Source of the DNA: Candidatus Finniella inopinata
GTDB taxonomy: Bacteria > Pseudomonadota > Alphaproteobacteria > Paracaedibacterales > CAITNM01
Direction: 5' to 3'
Assembly (NCBI GenBank): GCA_945903885.1
Contig: CAMDPB010000002.1
Coordinates: 1 to 16,379, forward strand
DNA: 16,379 nt
Shown in pieces: positions 1 to 8,417 of the stretch. The notes below the pieces were generated by a model. That model searched no databases and was not told the DNA's origin. It worked only from the letters and a program-made list of their open reading frames with translations. A program made the translations under genes and the position numbers. The first letter of the stretch is position 1. Each line of letters opens with the position of its first letter.

Positions 1-1167
1 GGCGATGATATCTTGCAATGATTTATACGTTTGTAATATTTTTTGTACATGGCGTGCTACTTGATAGTGTTCTTCGCCAACAACGTCAGCCGATAGAATG
101 CGTGATGTAGAATCAAGCGGGTCAACAGCTGGATAGATACCTAATTCAGCGATACCTCTACTTAACACTGTGGTTGCATCTAAGTGAGCAAAAGATGCAG
201 CAGGGGCAGGGTCGGTTAAGTCATCGGCGGGAACATATATTGCCTGAACCGATGTAATAGATCCTTTGGTCGTTGAAGTTATTCGTTCTTGTAGATTTCC
301 CATTTCGGAAGACAGAGTTGGTTGGTACCCAACCGCAGATGGCATGCGTCCCAATAGTGCTGAAACTTCAGCACCAGCTTGTGTAAAGCGGAAGATATTA
401 TCAATAAAAAATAAAACATCTTTTCCCTCAACATCGCGAAAATATTCAGCAACTGTAAGGCCTGATAATGCCACACGAGCACGTGCTCCTGGTGGTTCAT
501 TCATCTGTCCATAAATAAGCGCTGCTTTTGATCCTTCTTCATCAAGCTTAACCACGCCAGAATCAATCATTTCATGGTAAAGGTCATTACCTTCACGGGT
601 ACGCTCGCCCACGCCTGCAAACACAGAATAACCACCATGTGCTTTTGCAACGTTATTAATAAGTTCCATAATTAAAACAGTCTTGCCAACGCCAGCTCCA
701 CCGAAAAGGCCGATTTTTCCACCTTTAGGGTAGGGGGTTAGTAGGTCAATAACTTTGATTCCAGTGGTTAAAATTTCGGTGGCAGGGGACTGTTCTATAA
801 ATTCAGGAGCGCTGCGGTGGATCGACGATAATTGCTTAGTTTTTATGGGGCCACGCTCATCAATTGGCTCGCCAATAACGTTCATAATGCGCCCTAAAGT
901 TTCTGGGCCAACAGGAACACAAATGGGAGATCCTGTATCGATCACTTCTTGACCTCGGTATAATCCTGCAGTGGCATCCATAGCAATTGTACGCACAGTT
1001 CCTTCACCAAGGTGTTGTGCGACTTCTAGTATTAATTTTCCTTTGGTTTCACTGTCATCACGAGGTATTTCTAGAGCATTTAAAATAGGAGGAAGATGAT
1101 TTTCAAAATACACGTCAATAACAGCCCCCATGATTTGTGAGATATATCCTTTGTGTTGGGTCGTCAT
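1..1167 (-). CDS. atpD: F1 ATP synthase beta subunit (3'-truncated by window edge)
   Basis: Catalytic beta subunit of the F1 sector, which makes or hydrolyses ATP in the alpha3beta3 hexamer on the cytoplasmic face of the inner membrane. The minus-strand frame opens with ATG at 1167 (MTTQHKGYISQIMGAVIDVY) and stays open to base 1, giving 389 codons. The family is about 470 residues, so roughly the last 80 to 90 lie outside. The Walker A loop GGAGVGKT is near residues 156-163, in the context GKIGLFGGAGVGKTVLIMEL. The last visible residues, VARHVQKILQTYKSLQDIIA, match the beta C-terminal domain. The start ATG shares its A with the TAA stop of atpG (TAATG). An AGGGAG Shine-Dalgarno at about 1175-1180 lies inside the end of atpG, so translation is probably coupled. 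atpC would be expected next but is not visible. Confidence 0.97.
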   Translation of the reverse strand, partial: MTTQHKGYISQIMGAVIDVYFENHLPPILNALEIPRDDSETKGKLILEVAQHLGEGTVRTIAMDATAGLYRGQEVIDTGSPICVPVGPETLGRIMNVIGEPIDERGPIKTKQLSSIHRSAPEFIEQSPATEILTTGIKVIDLLTPYPKGGKIGLFGGAGVGKTVLIMELINNVAKAHGGYSVFAGVGERTREGNDLYHEMIDSGVVKLDEEGSKAALIYGQMNEPPGARARVALSGLTVAEYFRDVEGKDVLFFIDNIFRFTQAGAEVSALLGRMPSAVGYQPTLSSEMGNLQERITSTTKGSITSVQAIYVPADDLTDPAPAASFAHLDATTVLSRGIAELGIYPAVDPLDSTSRILSADVVGEEHYQVARHVQKILQTYKSLQDIIA

Positions 1168-2009
1168 TATTGTGCTCCCTCTGATCCTGCGATAATTTCA
1201 GTTAGTTCTGTTGTTATTTGTGCTTGGCGCGTGCGATTGTATTCAAGGCTTAGGTCACTAAGCATATCTTTTGCATTTCTGGTGGCATTATCCATAGCAG
1301 TCATACGTGAAGCCATTTCTCCTGTTAAAGTTTCAAGCCAAGCCTGATGAAGATTCGCACTTAAGTATTGAGTGAAAAAGTGTGGAAGAAAAACGTCTGC
1401 TGATGGTTCAAAAATATTTGTATCACTTTTTGTGTCAGTAGATTCAAATGTAAAAGGGCACAGAACCTTTGAATATGTTTGTTGTGTCAAAATGTTTTTA
1501 AAAATTGACCCAATAAGATGAATTCGACCAATTTTTTTAGATTTTTTCAATGGTTCAATGGCTTTTGCAAGATTCAGGAAAGTTTGCGCAGTCGGTTTTG
1601 TGAAATCGATATTAAAACTTGAATTTTGTGTTTGTTTGTCTTTTAATGCATCCGCGGCTTTTGGCCCGAATATTAGGAGTTCAGAGTTAGAATGTTCTTC
1701 TAACACTTGGTTTATTTTACGCATAAGGTTGCTGTGAAAGTTCCCGCATAAGCCTTTTTCTGCACCAAAAATGATTATTAAATCTTGATCGCCTTCTGCA
1801 TTTAACCAAGGGGACACAGTTTCAGTGTCTTGGCTAACTTTCCCTAAATTACTACCAATAAGATTCAAGCGTTCAATGTAATCATGACCAAAATGGACGC
1901 GTTCCTGCAAACGACGTAGTTTTGCCGAAGCCACCATTTTCATGGCGGCTGTAATTTTTTGCGTTGATTTAACGCTTGAAATTCTTCTACGTAGTTCTTT
2001 TAGGCTCAT
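1167..2009 (-). CDS. atpG: F1 ATP synthase gamma subunit
   Basis: Central rotor shaft of F1, 280 residues and near the usual length. The N-terminal helix MSLKELRRRISSVKSTQKIT and the C-terminal signature with EMASRMTAMDNATRNAKDM, followed by NRTRQAQITTELTEIIAG, are diagnostic for gamma. A TTG two codons upstream (2015) is possible, but ATG at 2009 matches the family start better. The start lies 23 bp inside the end of atpA (atpA stop at 1987-1989) and has no clear Shine-Dalgarno, so translation is probably coupled to atpA. The TAA stop overlaps the atpD start by one base. The middle of the protein is diverged, as is common for gamma. Confidence 0.97.
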   Translation of the reverse strand: MSLKELRRRISSVKSTQKITAAMKMVASAKLRRLQERVHFGHDYIERLNLIGSNLGKVSQDTETVSPWLNAEGDQDLIIIFGAEKGLCGNFHSNLMRKINQVLEEHSNSELLIFGPKAADALKDKQTQNSSFNIDFTKPTAQTFLNLAKAIEPLKKSKKIGRIHLIGSIFKNILTQQTYSKVLCPFTFESTDTKSDTNIFEPSADVFLPHFFTQYLSANLHQAWLETLTGEMASRMTAMDNATRNAKDMLSDLSLEYNRTRQAQITTELTEIIAGSEGAQ

Positions 2010-3549
2010 GGGCAAAACGGCTTAGGAATTCATTTAGAAAGGTTTTTAATTTTTCTTCGTGTTCATTGCTTAAAATACCAGTGTGGTTTATAGCGTACAT
2101 CATTTCTGGTTCTTGAGTTTCAAGAAGGTGCAGATAGTCCTTTTGAAATTCTTTAATACGTTCCACTTGAACTTTATCAAGAAAGCCACGAACAGCTGCA
2201 AACAGTACAACAACTTCTTGTGCCAGCGAATAAGGTTTTCTTTGGTCTTGCTTTAACAGTTCAGTAAGTTTTGCGCCGCGTGCTAAAAGTGCTTGGGTAT
2301 TTGCATCAAGATCGCTAGCGAATTGAGAAAATGCAAGCATTTCTCGGTACTGAGCGAGTTCTAATTTGATTTTACCAGCAACATTTTTCATAGCTTTAGT
2401 TTGCGCAGCAGACCCAACGCGGCTAACGGAAAGTCCAACGTTAATTGCTGGGCGTATGCCTTGATAAAATAGTTCTGTTTCTAAAAATATTTGCCCGTCG
2501 GTGATTGAAATCACGTTTGTAGGAATGTATGCAGACACGTCACCTGCCTGTGTTTCTATAATTGGCAATGCTGTTAGTGAGCCTCCGCCCAATTCATTAC
2601 TTAATTTTGAAGCTCGTTCTAAAAGGCGTGAATGCAAGTAGAAAACATCGCCAGGGTAAGCTTCACGTCCCGGTGGACGGCGCAGCAACAGCGACATTTG
2701 GCGATAAGCTACTGCATGCTTAGAAAGATCATCGTAAATAATAAGGGCATGCATGCCATTATCGCGAAAATATTCACCCATGGCACAAGCAGTGTACGGA
2801 GCAAGATATTGCAAAGGAGCAGGATCAGAAGCCGTTGCCGCAACAACAATAGTGTAATCCATCGCACCCTGGTCTTGCAGAGTTTTGACTAATTGAGCGA
2901 CTGATGAACGTTTTTGACCAATGGCTACATAAATGCAATACAGATGCTTTTTAGAATCAGGACCTTTGTTAATTTCCTTTTGGTTTAAAATCGCATCCAC
3001 AGCAATAGTGGTTTTCCCAGTTTGACGGTCACCGATAATTAATTCTCGTTGCCCACGTCCAATTGGAACTAAAGCGTCAATAGCAGTAATTCCGGTTAGC
3101 ATTGGTTCATGCACAGATTTTCTGGCAATAATACCAGGAGCTTTACGTTCGATAGGGGTGGGTGTTACATCCTCTAAGGGGCCTAGATCATCAATAGGAT
3201 TACCTAGTGCATCAACCACACGGCCGAGTAAACCTTTTCCCACGTTTACGTTGACAATTTGATGGGTTCTGCGTGCTTGGTCACCTTCTTTAACTAATTG
3301 ATCATTACCTACAATCACCACGCCTACGTGATCAACTTCAAGATTTTCTGCAATACCGCGCACTGGTGTGCCATTGCTGGTAATAATATCAACCCATTCA
3401 CCAGCTTGGACATTATCAAGACCATAGATACGCGCAATTCCGTCACCAACTGAAAGAACTGTGCCAACCTCATAAGAGTCAAAAGCTTTATCTGCATGGT
3501 GCAGATTTTTTCTGATAATATCGCTGATTTCGTTAGCGCGATGCTGCAT
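1987..3549 (-). CDS. atpA: F1 ATP synthase alpha subunit
   Basis: Non-catalytic nucleotide-binding alpha subunit of F1, 520 residues. The N-terminus MQHRANEISDIIRKNL and the crown segment EVGTVLSVGDGIARIYGLDN fit alpha. Walker A is GDRQTGKT at residues 173-180. The family signature PAINVGLSVSRVGSAAQTKA is intact. The C-terminus has a short tail (HEPKRTT) beyond the usual end, which produces the 23-bp overlap with atpG. The start is ATG at 3549, only 5 bp after the atpH stop; an AGAGG about 13 nt upstream may act as ribosome binding site. It lies in the F1 operon delta-alpha-gamma-beta. Confidence 0.98.
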   Translation of the reverse strand: MQHRANEISDIIRKNLHHADKAFDSYEVGTVLSVGDGIARIYGLDNVQAGEWVDIITSNGTPVRGIAENLEVDHVGVVIVGNDQLVKEGDQARRTHQIVNVNVGKGLLGRVVDALGNPIDDLGPLEDVTPTPIERKAPGIIARKSVHEPMLTGITAIDALVPIGRGQRELIIGDRQTGKTTIAVDAILNQKEINKGPDSKKHLYCIYVAIGQKRSSVAQLVKTLQDQGAMDYTIVVAATASDPAPLQYLAPYTACAMGEYFRDNGMHALIIYDDLSKHAVAYRQMSLLLRRPPGREAYPGDVFYLHSRLLERASKLSNELGGGSLTALPIIETQAGDVSAYIPTNVISITDGQIFLETELFYQGIRPAINVGLSVSRVGSAAQTKAMKNVAGKIKLELAQYREMLAFSQFASDLDANTQALLARGAKLTELLKQDQRKPYSLAQEVVVLFAAVRGFLDKVQVERIKEFQKDYLHLLETQEPEMMYAINHTGILSNEHEEKLKTFLNEFLSRFAHEPKRTT

Positions 3550-3554
3550 AAAAA

Positions 3555-4115
3555 TTAGGCCTCTTTAAGTTGGTAAGATAGACGATTTAGACGACTTTTT
3601 AAACTATAGTCTAAACACCGTTCATGAATAAAGGCTCTGAAGCCTCCTAAAAGATCAGAATTTTGGTAATGTTCAAACCGATGCGATTGGTCTGGGTGCA
3701 TTTTTTTTAGTATATTTTCTATAGCGACAAGATGATTTTTATTAGTTTTTGCAACTTCTATGCGAATGGGTAATGTGTTTGTTTTTATATCAACAAGGGC
3801 TAAAAAGTCCAGAAAAATATTTTGCAAAAATGCACCACGGCGATTTGTTAGAATAAGTTTTAAAAAATCAACAAATAATTCAGAAAAGTTCATAAGCTTC
3901 CCAATTTCTTCAATTATAAGAATGGCACGATTTCCATGCAAAAGCCGACTTTTAAGGATTTGTTCTAACTCATGATTGCTTTCAACAAGTTTCTTAAAAT
4001 CATCAATATTGTTCAAAATGACTTCAAAACTCTTTGTAGAGAAAGCCTCCTTATATAGGGCATTTGCATAACGTCCTGTTAAGCTGACCCGAAGTTGAAC
4101 ACTTTGAACGTGCAT
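3555..4115 (-). CDS. atpH: F1 ATP synthase delta subunit (OSCP)
   Basis: Peripheral-stalk delta subunit joining F1 to the F0 b subunits; 186 residues, typical for the family. The opening SLTGRYANALYKEAFS is the usual delta start, and the end DYSLKSRLNRLSYQLKEA matches the conserved C-terminal region, where D-x-S is followed by a helix. The segment GGFRAFIHERCLDYS corresponds to the family's GG-x6-D-x-S consensus, here GGFRAFIHERCLDYS. The central part is poorly conserved and lysine-rich. It is the first gene of the F1 cluster, with no F0 gene before it, as in alphaproteobacteria where the F0 genes sit elsewhere. The ATG at 4115 has no good Shine-Dalgarno, so the exact start is less certain than the gene. 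Confidence 0.93.
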   Translation of the reverse strand: MHVQSVQLRVSLTGRYANALYKEAFSTKSFEVILNNIDDFKKLVESNHELEQILKSRLLHGNRAILIIEEIGKLMNFSELFVDFLKLILTNRRGAFLQNIFLDFLALVDIKTNTLPIRIEVAKTNKNHLVAIENILKKMHPDQSHRFEHYQNSDLLGGFRAFIHERCLDYSLKSRLNRLSYQLKEA

Positions 4116-4147
4116 GTTACTTTTGACGATGCGCTTTTATAATGAGC

Positions 4148-4153
4148 AGTATA
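4148..4153 (-). promoter_or_regulatory. Possible -10 element of the atpHAGD operon
   Basis: The minus strand reads TATACT here, about 33 nt before the atpH ATG, which would place transcription start near 4141. No convincing -35 hexamer is found at 16-18 nt. An imperfect CAGCAT...ATGCTG inverted repeat (4155-4160 with 4179-4184) lies just upstream. The gap between dps and atpH (4116-4220) has no T-run terminator, so read-through from dps is also possible. Confidence 0.3.
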
Positions 4154-4220
4154 GCAGCATGTTAGATGAAATGGCGATATGCTGTTGATATTTTGTGTAA
4201 AAGGGGTCGATTAATGATGG

Positions 4221-4679
4221 CTAAGTTTTTAGGTGACTGTCTGTCATCCAAGCCATTTTTTCATGTAGTTGAAGACAGCCAATAAGAAAGTCTAAGGTTC
4301 CTTGATCTTGAGTTTTTGCAACAAGTTCGATTGATTTTCTAAGAGTGGCAATAATGGCATGATGATCTTCGGTCAATTGCTGCAGCATTTTTTTTCCATC
4401 ACTATTATGGTCTGTTTCCTTAAGTGTTGCTAAATCTAGAAAAGCGGACATAGAACTTGGAGACTGCTCTCCTAGCATGCGAATGCGTTCAGCTATCTCG
4501 TCAATTTTTTCAGTAAGGATTGAATATTGCTCAGAAAAAAAATTATGCAGCATATGAAAACGCGTATCTTCTACATTCCAATGAGACCCTTGTGTTTTCA
4601 CAGATAGCACGTATGTATTTGCCAATAGTTCTTTTAAAATCTTTATAGAAAAAAGAATATCACTTTTACTTAAATTCAT
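4221..4679 (-). CDS. dps: Dps-family ferritin-like DNA-binding/iron storage protein
   Basis: Dodecameric mini-ferritin that oxidises Fe(II), stores iron and protects DNA from peroxide. It is 152 residues from ATG 4679. This start was chosen because GAAGGG lies about 11 nt upstream, just after the preceding gene's stop. A longer reading to 4739 would overlap that gene by 43 bp and add residues unlike the family. Ferroxidase-centre residues are H33 (in SHWN), H45, D60 and E64 (DEIAER), with the spacing of E. coli Dps H51, H63, D78 and E82. The position matching E. coli D67 is S49, with E50 next to it. There is no long lysine-rich N-terminal tail, so DNA binding is uncertain. The gene lies 17 bp behind the esterase and probably shares its transcript. 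Confidence 0.93.
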   Translation of the reverse strand: MNLSKSDILFSIKILKELLANTYVLSVKTQGSHWNVEDTRFHMLHNFFSEQYSILTEKIDEIAERIRMLGEQSPSSMSAFLDLATLKETDHNSDGKKMLQQLTEDHHAIIATLRKSIELVAKTQDQGTLDFLIGCLQLHEKMAWMTDSHLKT

Positions 4680-4696
4680 ATTTTTTATTACCCTTC

Positions 4697-5485
4697 TTAA
4701 GAAAGTAAGCCAAGGACCTCTTTGAAATGCTTGGCACATAAAGTTTTTGCTTCTGTAGAAATATCATGTCCTCCTACTTCTTTAATTACTTCTTTTACTG
4801 CTGTATTAAACTTTGCTACGCCTACTTTTTGTTTAAAAAGATCGCGAGAAAAGTGATAGATATTTCCAAAGATTGGATCATCGTTATTAATTGCCATCAG
4901 AATTGAACGAGGAATCTTAATCTCCTCACCAGGAGTCCATACCCATGGGCAACCAGCAAAACATACACTTCCACAAGAGTCTGGCAAAGAGTACGCAAGC
5001 ATTTGCGCCAATATTCCACCTTGAGAATATCCAACGAAGTGCAAATTTTTCATTGCAATTCCTTCTCTTTCTATAAATTCCTGAATTTCTGCTTTTAAGC
5101 TTTGAAGCTGAGGTGCAATAGCTTTTATTTTTTCTAAAAGCGCTTTGATATTTGCAGGTGTTTGATTTTCTGAATGGGATATATGCATTAAATCAGGCAA
5201 CAATGCATTAACATCAAACCAAGATCTGTTTTTTGCTTCGGGAATATATACTGCGCACTGCGAAGAAGAAGGGCGAATACCTTCTTCTCTTGCAAAATCA
5301 ATCCATTCATTGCAACTTTGTGCACTTCCACCTAAGCCATGTAAAAATTCGATTCCAACTTTTTCGGGACTTCGATTTATGTGTGAAAATGGAGGATCAA
5401 AAAATTCATAATATGTTTGTGTGCTTCCGCCTAAACCATGGAACAACATGAAGAAAAATAGTTTTAAAAAAATACTTTTATTCAT
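4697..5485 (-). CDS. Phospholipase/carboxylesterase-family hydrolase (COG0400-like)
   Basis: Serine alpha/beta hydrolase resembling the carboxylesterase/lysophospholipase (acyl-protein thioesterase-like) family; 262 residues. The oxyanion motif is LHGLGGSAQ at residues 48-56. The nucleophile is S154 in GYSQGG, the acid is probably D203 (NNDDP) and the base is H240 (GGHD). The WFD at 89-91 is also typical. The substrate cannot be told from sequence. The N-terminus is odd: residues 15-29 (FHGLGGSTQTYYEFF) are a second copy of the oxyanion motif, offset by 33 residues. It follows a short hydrophobic run (IFLKLFFFMLF) that could be a weak signal or membrane anchor. No start codon between the copies would give a single-motif protein. 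The family is usually nearer 220 residues, so the extra part is about the duplication length. dps follows 17 bp later. Confidence 0.85.
   Translation of the reverse strand: MNKSIFLKLFFFMLFHGLGGSTQTYYEFFDPPFSHINRSPEKVGIEFLHGLGGSAQSCNEWIDFAREEGIRPSSSQCAVYIPEAKNRSWFDVNALLPDLMHISHSENQTPANIKALLEKIKAIAPQLQSLKAEIQEFIEREGIAMKNLHFVGYSQGGILAQMLAYSLPDSCGSVCFAGCPWVWTPGEEIKIPRSILMAINNDDPIFGNIYHFSRDLFKQKVGVAKFNTAVKEVIKEVGGHDISTEAKTLCAKHFKEVLGLLS
5297..5443 (-). repeat. Diverged tandem duplication within the esterase gene
   Basis: Two 48-bp segments, at 5396-5443 and 5297-5344, lie 99 bp apart and in the same frame. Counted by eye, 35 of 48 bases are identical. Both encode [F/L]HGLGGS-x-Q, and most differences in the motif half are synonymous. 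The intervening 51 bp (encoding roughly DPPFSHINRSPEKVGIEF) has no obvious counterpart. Confidence 0.7.
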
Positions 5486-5634
5486 AATTATTAATACATT
5501 TAAGACAATTCATAATATAAATATATATTATATTGTTTAAATAAATATTAATAATAATTTGTAGCAGCTCGAATAAGTGAAAATAAATTAAACGAAGGAA
5601 ATTATTGAGTCTGAAAAGTTATAGTTTTGAGTGA

Positions 5635-5656
5635 GGGGGATATAAAGGCATCCCCC
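5635..5656 (-). terminator. Hairpin downstream of dnaN
   Basis: GGGGGAT (5635-5641) and ATCCCCC (5650-5656) form a perfect 7-bp stem with an 8-nt loop, 27 nt after the dnaN stop. On the minus strand it is not followed by a clean T-run, so it is a weak intrinsic terminator or an mRNA-end stabiliser. The rest of 5486-5683 is very AT-rich, with A/T palindromes near 5515-5537, and no gene is seen. The promoter of the esterase-dps pair should lie here but cannot be fixed. Confidence 0.45.
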
Positions 5657-5683
5657 GCGCGTATTTTTTCTGTAATGATAGCT

Positions 5684-6811
5684 TTATGCAAATAAAGGCA
5701 TAATAACGTATGCTTCATTGTTTGTATTTGCTGGACGTATAATAATTGGTGTGTCTGGTGATGTTAAATGAATATTCATTTCTTCATCTTTGATCAGCCC
5801 GGCAACATCAAGCACATAGAGAACGTTGAAACAAATTTGAATTGGATCATTGCAAGATGACTCTACGTCAACCTCTTCTTGAGCCGCACCAAGTTCTTGG
5901 CTAACTGCTGAAAGTTTTGCGTGCTGATTTGCTAGGTTGATGCGTAAAATTCGATCGCGATCGGTAATCACTGTGCTAACTCTGTCAGCAGCATCTGCTA
6001 GCGCGCGAGTGTTCACTTTTACTGTGCGTTCAATATCAGCCGTTAATGTTTGTTGATATTCTGGAAATTGTCCATCGACAAGGCGCGTGCTAAAGCTCAT
6101 ACGGTTTTGCCCACCTTGTACGCTAAGCTCAAAGCGGCTATCGGAAAGTCCTGCTTTTACTTGTTCTGGTGCTTCATCTAAGAGTTTTCTGATTTCATTA
6201 ATGGCTTTTCGGCCAATAATCATAGGAGGCATATCTGCTGAGCCTTCTGGAGCATTGATACTTACACATGCTAGGCGGTGTAAATCACTGGCAACGGCGC
6301 GTAGCTTCACTCCATCTTCTTCAAAAAGATGAAAGTGAATACCATTAAGATGATAGCGGGTTTCATCAGTCGACATAGCAAACCGAGTATGGTCAATCAT
6401 GTAACGAAAATCGCTAGTGCCGATGTCAAAATGATGAGAAAGCACAGAGCTGGTAATTTCTGGAAAATCTTCAGGTGCAAGTCCTGGAAGGTTGAAATGT
6501 GAGCGGCCAGCCTTAATACTTAATTGCTGTGTTTCTTGATTGATTTCAATATCAATTGGAAGGTCCGGAAGTTTTTTAATAATGTCATGTAGTAGATGCG
6601 CAGGCACACAAATACGTCCGGCAATACGAACTTGTGCAGGAACAGTCTCAACCAAAGCCATATCAAGATCGGTTGATGTTAACGTAAGACCTGCATGAGT
6701 TGCGCTAAGCAAAACATGACTTAAAACTGGGATCGTTGTGCGTTTTTCAACGATACTTTGCCCGTGTGACAACGCTTTTAAAAATGAGTTTTTTTGAACT
6801 GTGAGTTCCAT
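5684..6811 (-). CDS. dnaN: DNA polymerase III beta subunit (sliding clamp)
   Basis: Ring-shaped processivity clamp of the replicative polymerase; 375 residues, the usual length, and built from three repeated clamp folds. The N-terminus MELTVQKNSFLKALSHGQSI, the segment RTTIPVLSHVLL and the C-terminus PIIIRPANTNNEAYVIMPLF (ligand-binding end) are characteristic. ATG at 6811 was chosen over an in-frame TTG at 6823 because GGGAG sits 5-6 nt upstream of it. It lies 41 bp after dnaA, the common dnaA-dnaN pair, and is probably co-transcribed with it. No recF or gyrB follows; an esterase gene does. Confidence 0.97.
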   Translation of the reverse strand: MELTVQKNSFLKALSHGQSIVEKRTTIPVLSHVLLSATHAGLTLTSTDLDMALVETVPAQVRIAGRICVPAHLLHDIIKKLPDLPIDIEINQETQQLSIKAGRSHFNLPGLAPEDFPEITSSVLSHHFDIGTSDFRYMIDHTRFAMSTDETRYHLNGIHFHLFEEDGVKLRAVASDLHRLACVSINAPEGSADMPPMIIGRKAINEIRKLLDEAPEQVKAGLSDSRFELSVQGGQNRMSFSTRLVDGQFPEYQQTLTADIERTVKVNTRALADAADRVSTVITDRDRILRINLANQHAKLSAVSQELGAAQEEVDVESSCNDPIQICFNVLYVLDVAGLIKDEEMNIHLTSPDTPIIIRPANTNNEAYVIMPLFA

Positions 6812-6852
6812 GATTGCTCCCAAAATTTGTCGAAGGTTATATTTTATAAATT

Positions 6853-8286
6853 TTATGTTTGTAAGCTGCGCTTTAGAATTTCAACATCATTAGAGAAATC
6901 AAAATCATCTGCGCATAGTTCTTGAATTTTTCTAACCGCATGTAAAATTGTTGTATGGTCGCGTCCACCAAATTTACGTCCAATTTCAGGCAATGATTTG
7001 CTCGTTAATTGTTTTGCTATATACATGGCAATTTGACGAGGTCTTGCAATGTTTTGCATGCGACGATTTGAAACCATGTCTGACATTTTTATATTGAAGT
7101 ATTCCGCTACTTTTCGCTGAATTTCTTCAACTGTTAGGCGCTGATCATTAGAACGAAGTAGGTCACGCAAAACCTCTTGTGTTGTATCTAAAGAAATTGA
7201 CCTGCCTACAAGGCTTGCGTGAGCAAGAATACGATTCAAAGCACCTTCTAATTCGCGAATGTTAGATGTTATTTTAAACGCTAAAAATTCTAATACTTCT
7301 TTAGGCATATTAACACCTAACGCAGCAGATTTTGCTTGTAAAATTCCTAAACGCAACTCATAAGTAGTTGGGTGAATATCAGCTACAAGTCCCCAACCTA
7401 GACGTGATTTAAGACGTTCTTCCATATTTTCAAGATCTGATGGTGACTTGTCAGCAGAAACAATGACTTGGTGATTTTTATCAACTAATGCGTTAAAGGT
7501 ATGGAAAAACTCTTCCTGGGTAGTATCTTTACCGCTGATGAACTGCACATCATCAATCATCAACACATCAACAGCCCTGAATTGGTCTTTGAAAGAGACC
7601 ATGTCCTTGTAACGTAAGGCTCTCACAAACTGATACATAAATTTTTCAGCCGATAAATATATAACCTTACGAGCTGGATGGCATTGACGAATTTTCCAAG
7701 CGATTGCGTGCATGAGGTGGGTTTTACCAAGACCAACTCCACCATATAAAAACAAGGGGTTAAATTGAGGGGTGGAAGACTCAGCAACGCGTAATGCAGC
7801 TGCGTAAGCTAATTCGTTTGGTTTTCCTACCACAAAATTTTCAAAGGTAAAGCGATTGTCTAAAGGGGCGCCGGTGTAAGTCCCTGGCTCTTCTTTTTCA
7901 AACGAATCAAATGTTTCTTGAGTTTTTGCCTGAGGGGGGCTTGTTACAGAGTTTGTATTAGCAATGGTAACAGGTGCTTCGTGAATAACAATTTTTACGC
8001 CTTGGATTACCATGTTAATTTGTTTCCAGGCCTTTATCATCGGTTCTAAATAATGATTTTCAACCCAGTCTTTTGCAAAGCTGTTTGGTGACCCAAGGAC
8101 AAGTGTCATACCATCAAGACCTAGTAACTCAAGAGGGTCTATCCAGCTTTTTCCATGGCTAATACCAATATCAGCCGCCACCAACTCTTTGACCATATTC
8201 CACTGGTCTTTTAGCATAGCTGTAGGGGTCAAGCGGTCTGGTGAGGGGGCAACAGCTCCCTGATCGACCAACTGAGGTTGGGCCAT
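6853..8286 (-). CDS. dnaA: Chromosomal replication initiator protein DnaA
   Basis: AAA+ initiator that binds DnaA boxes and melts the origin; 477 residues. Domain I is about residues 25-95 and domain II is a low-complexity linker of about 105-143. The AAA+ core starts at NRFTFENFVVGKPNELA; Walker A is GGVGLGKT (182-189), Walker B VLMIDD (241-246), and the sensor/arginine region is near 281-298. Domain IV carries RPRQIAMYIAKQLTSKSLPE and the DnaA signature GGRDHTTILHA (440-450). Start is ATG 8286; its Shine-Dalgarno is weak, and M24 is a less likely alternative. It lies 131 bp after the methyltransferase, with a perfect DnaA box in the gap, which suggests autoregulation. Confidence 0.98.
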   Translation of the reverse strand: MAQPQLVDQGAVAPSPDRLTPTAMLKDQWNMVKELVAADIGISHGKSWIDPLELLGLDGMTLVLGSPNSFAKDWVENHYLEPMIKAWKQINMVIQGVKIVIHEAPVTIANTNSVTSPPQAKTQETFDSFEKEEPGTYTGAPLDNRFTFENFVVGKPNELAYAAALRVAESSTPQFNPLFLYGGVGLGKTHLMHAIAWKIRQCHPARKVIYLSAEKFMYQFVRALRYKDMVSFKDQFRAVDVLMIDDVQFISGKDTTQEEFFHTFNALVDKNHQVIVSADKSPSDLENMEERLKSRLGWGLVADIHPTTYELRLGILQAKSAALGVNMPKEVLEFLAFKITSNIRELEGALNRILAHASLVGRSISLDTTQEVLRDLLRSNDQRLTVEEIQRKVAEYFNIKMSDMVSNRRMQNIARPRQIAMYIAKQLTSKSLPEIGRKFGGRDHTTILHAVRKIQELCADDFDFSNDVEILKRSLQT

Positions 8287-8372
8287 TTATTGTGTACCTA
8301 TAAAATGAAAACGAGTAATGCAATCACTAAAATAGAAGAGCAAAGCTAAAAATACAACCCCTAAATCAAAAT

Positions 8373-8381
8373 TTATCCACA
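8373..8381 (+). promoter_or_regulatory. Perfect DnaA box upstream of dnaA
   Basis: TTATCCACA, the exact high-affinity consensus, lies about 90 bp upstream of the dnaA start. I found no second good box in 8287-8417, so a role in dnaA autoregulation is better supported than a full origin. In many alphaproteobacteria oriC lies near hemE rather than dnaA. Confidence 0.65.
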
Positions 8382-8417
8382 GGGCAAAGTGCTTAAAAAT
8401 TTAGCAATCCAACGAAG

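Noticed and set aside
4155..4184. CAGCAT/ATGCTG inverted repeat upstream of atpH
   Set aside because: Only six base pairs with an 18-nt loop and no T-run; too weak to call as terminator or operator.
5515..5537. AATATAA...TTATATT palindrome before the esterase gene
   Set aside because: Pure A/T sequence in a very AT-rich spacer; such palindromes are expected by chance.
5642..5701. ATAAAGGCAT direct repeat at 5642-5651 and 5692-5701
   Set aside because: A 10-bp match in AT-rich DNA with two copies only; likely chance.
8287..8417. Chromosomal origin oriC next to dnaA
   Set aside because: Only one DnaA box is visible and no box cluster or clear AT-rich unwinding repeats; alphaproteobacterial origins are often elsewhere.
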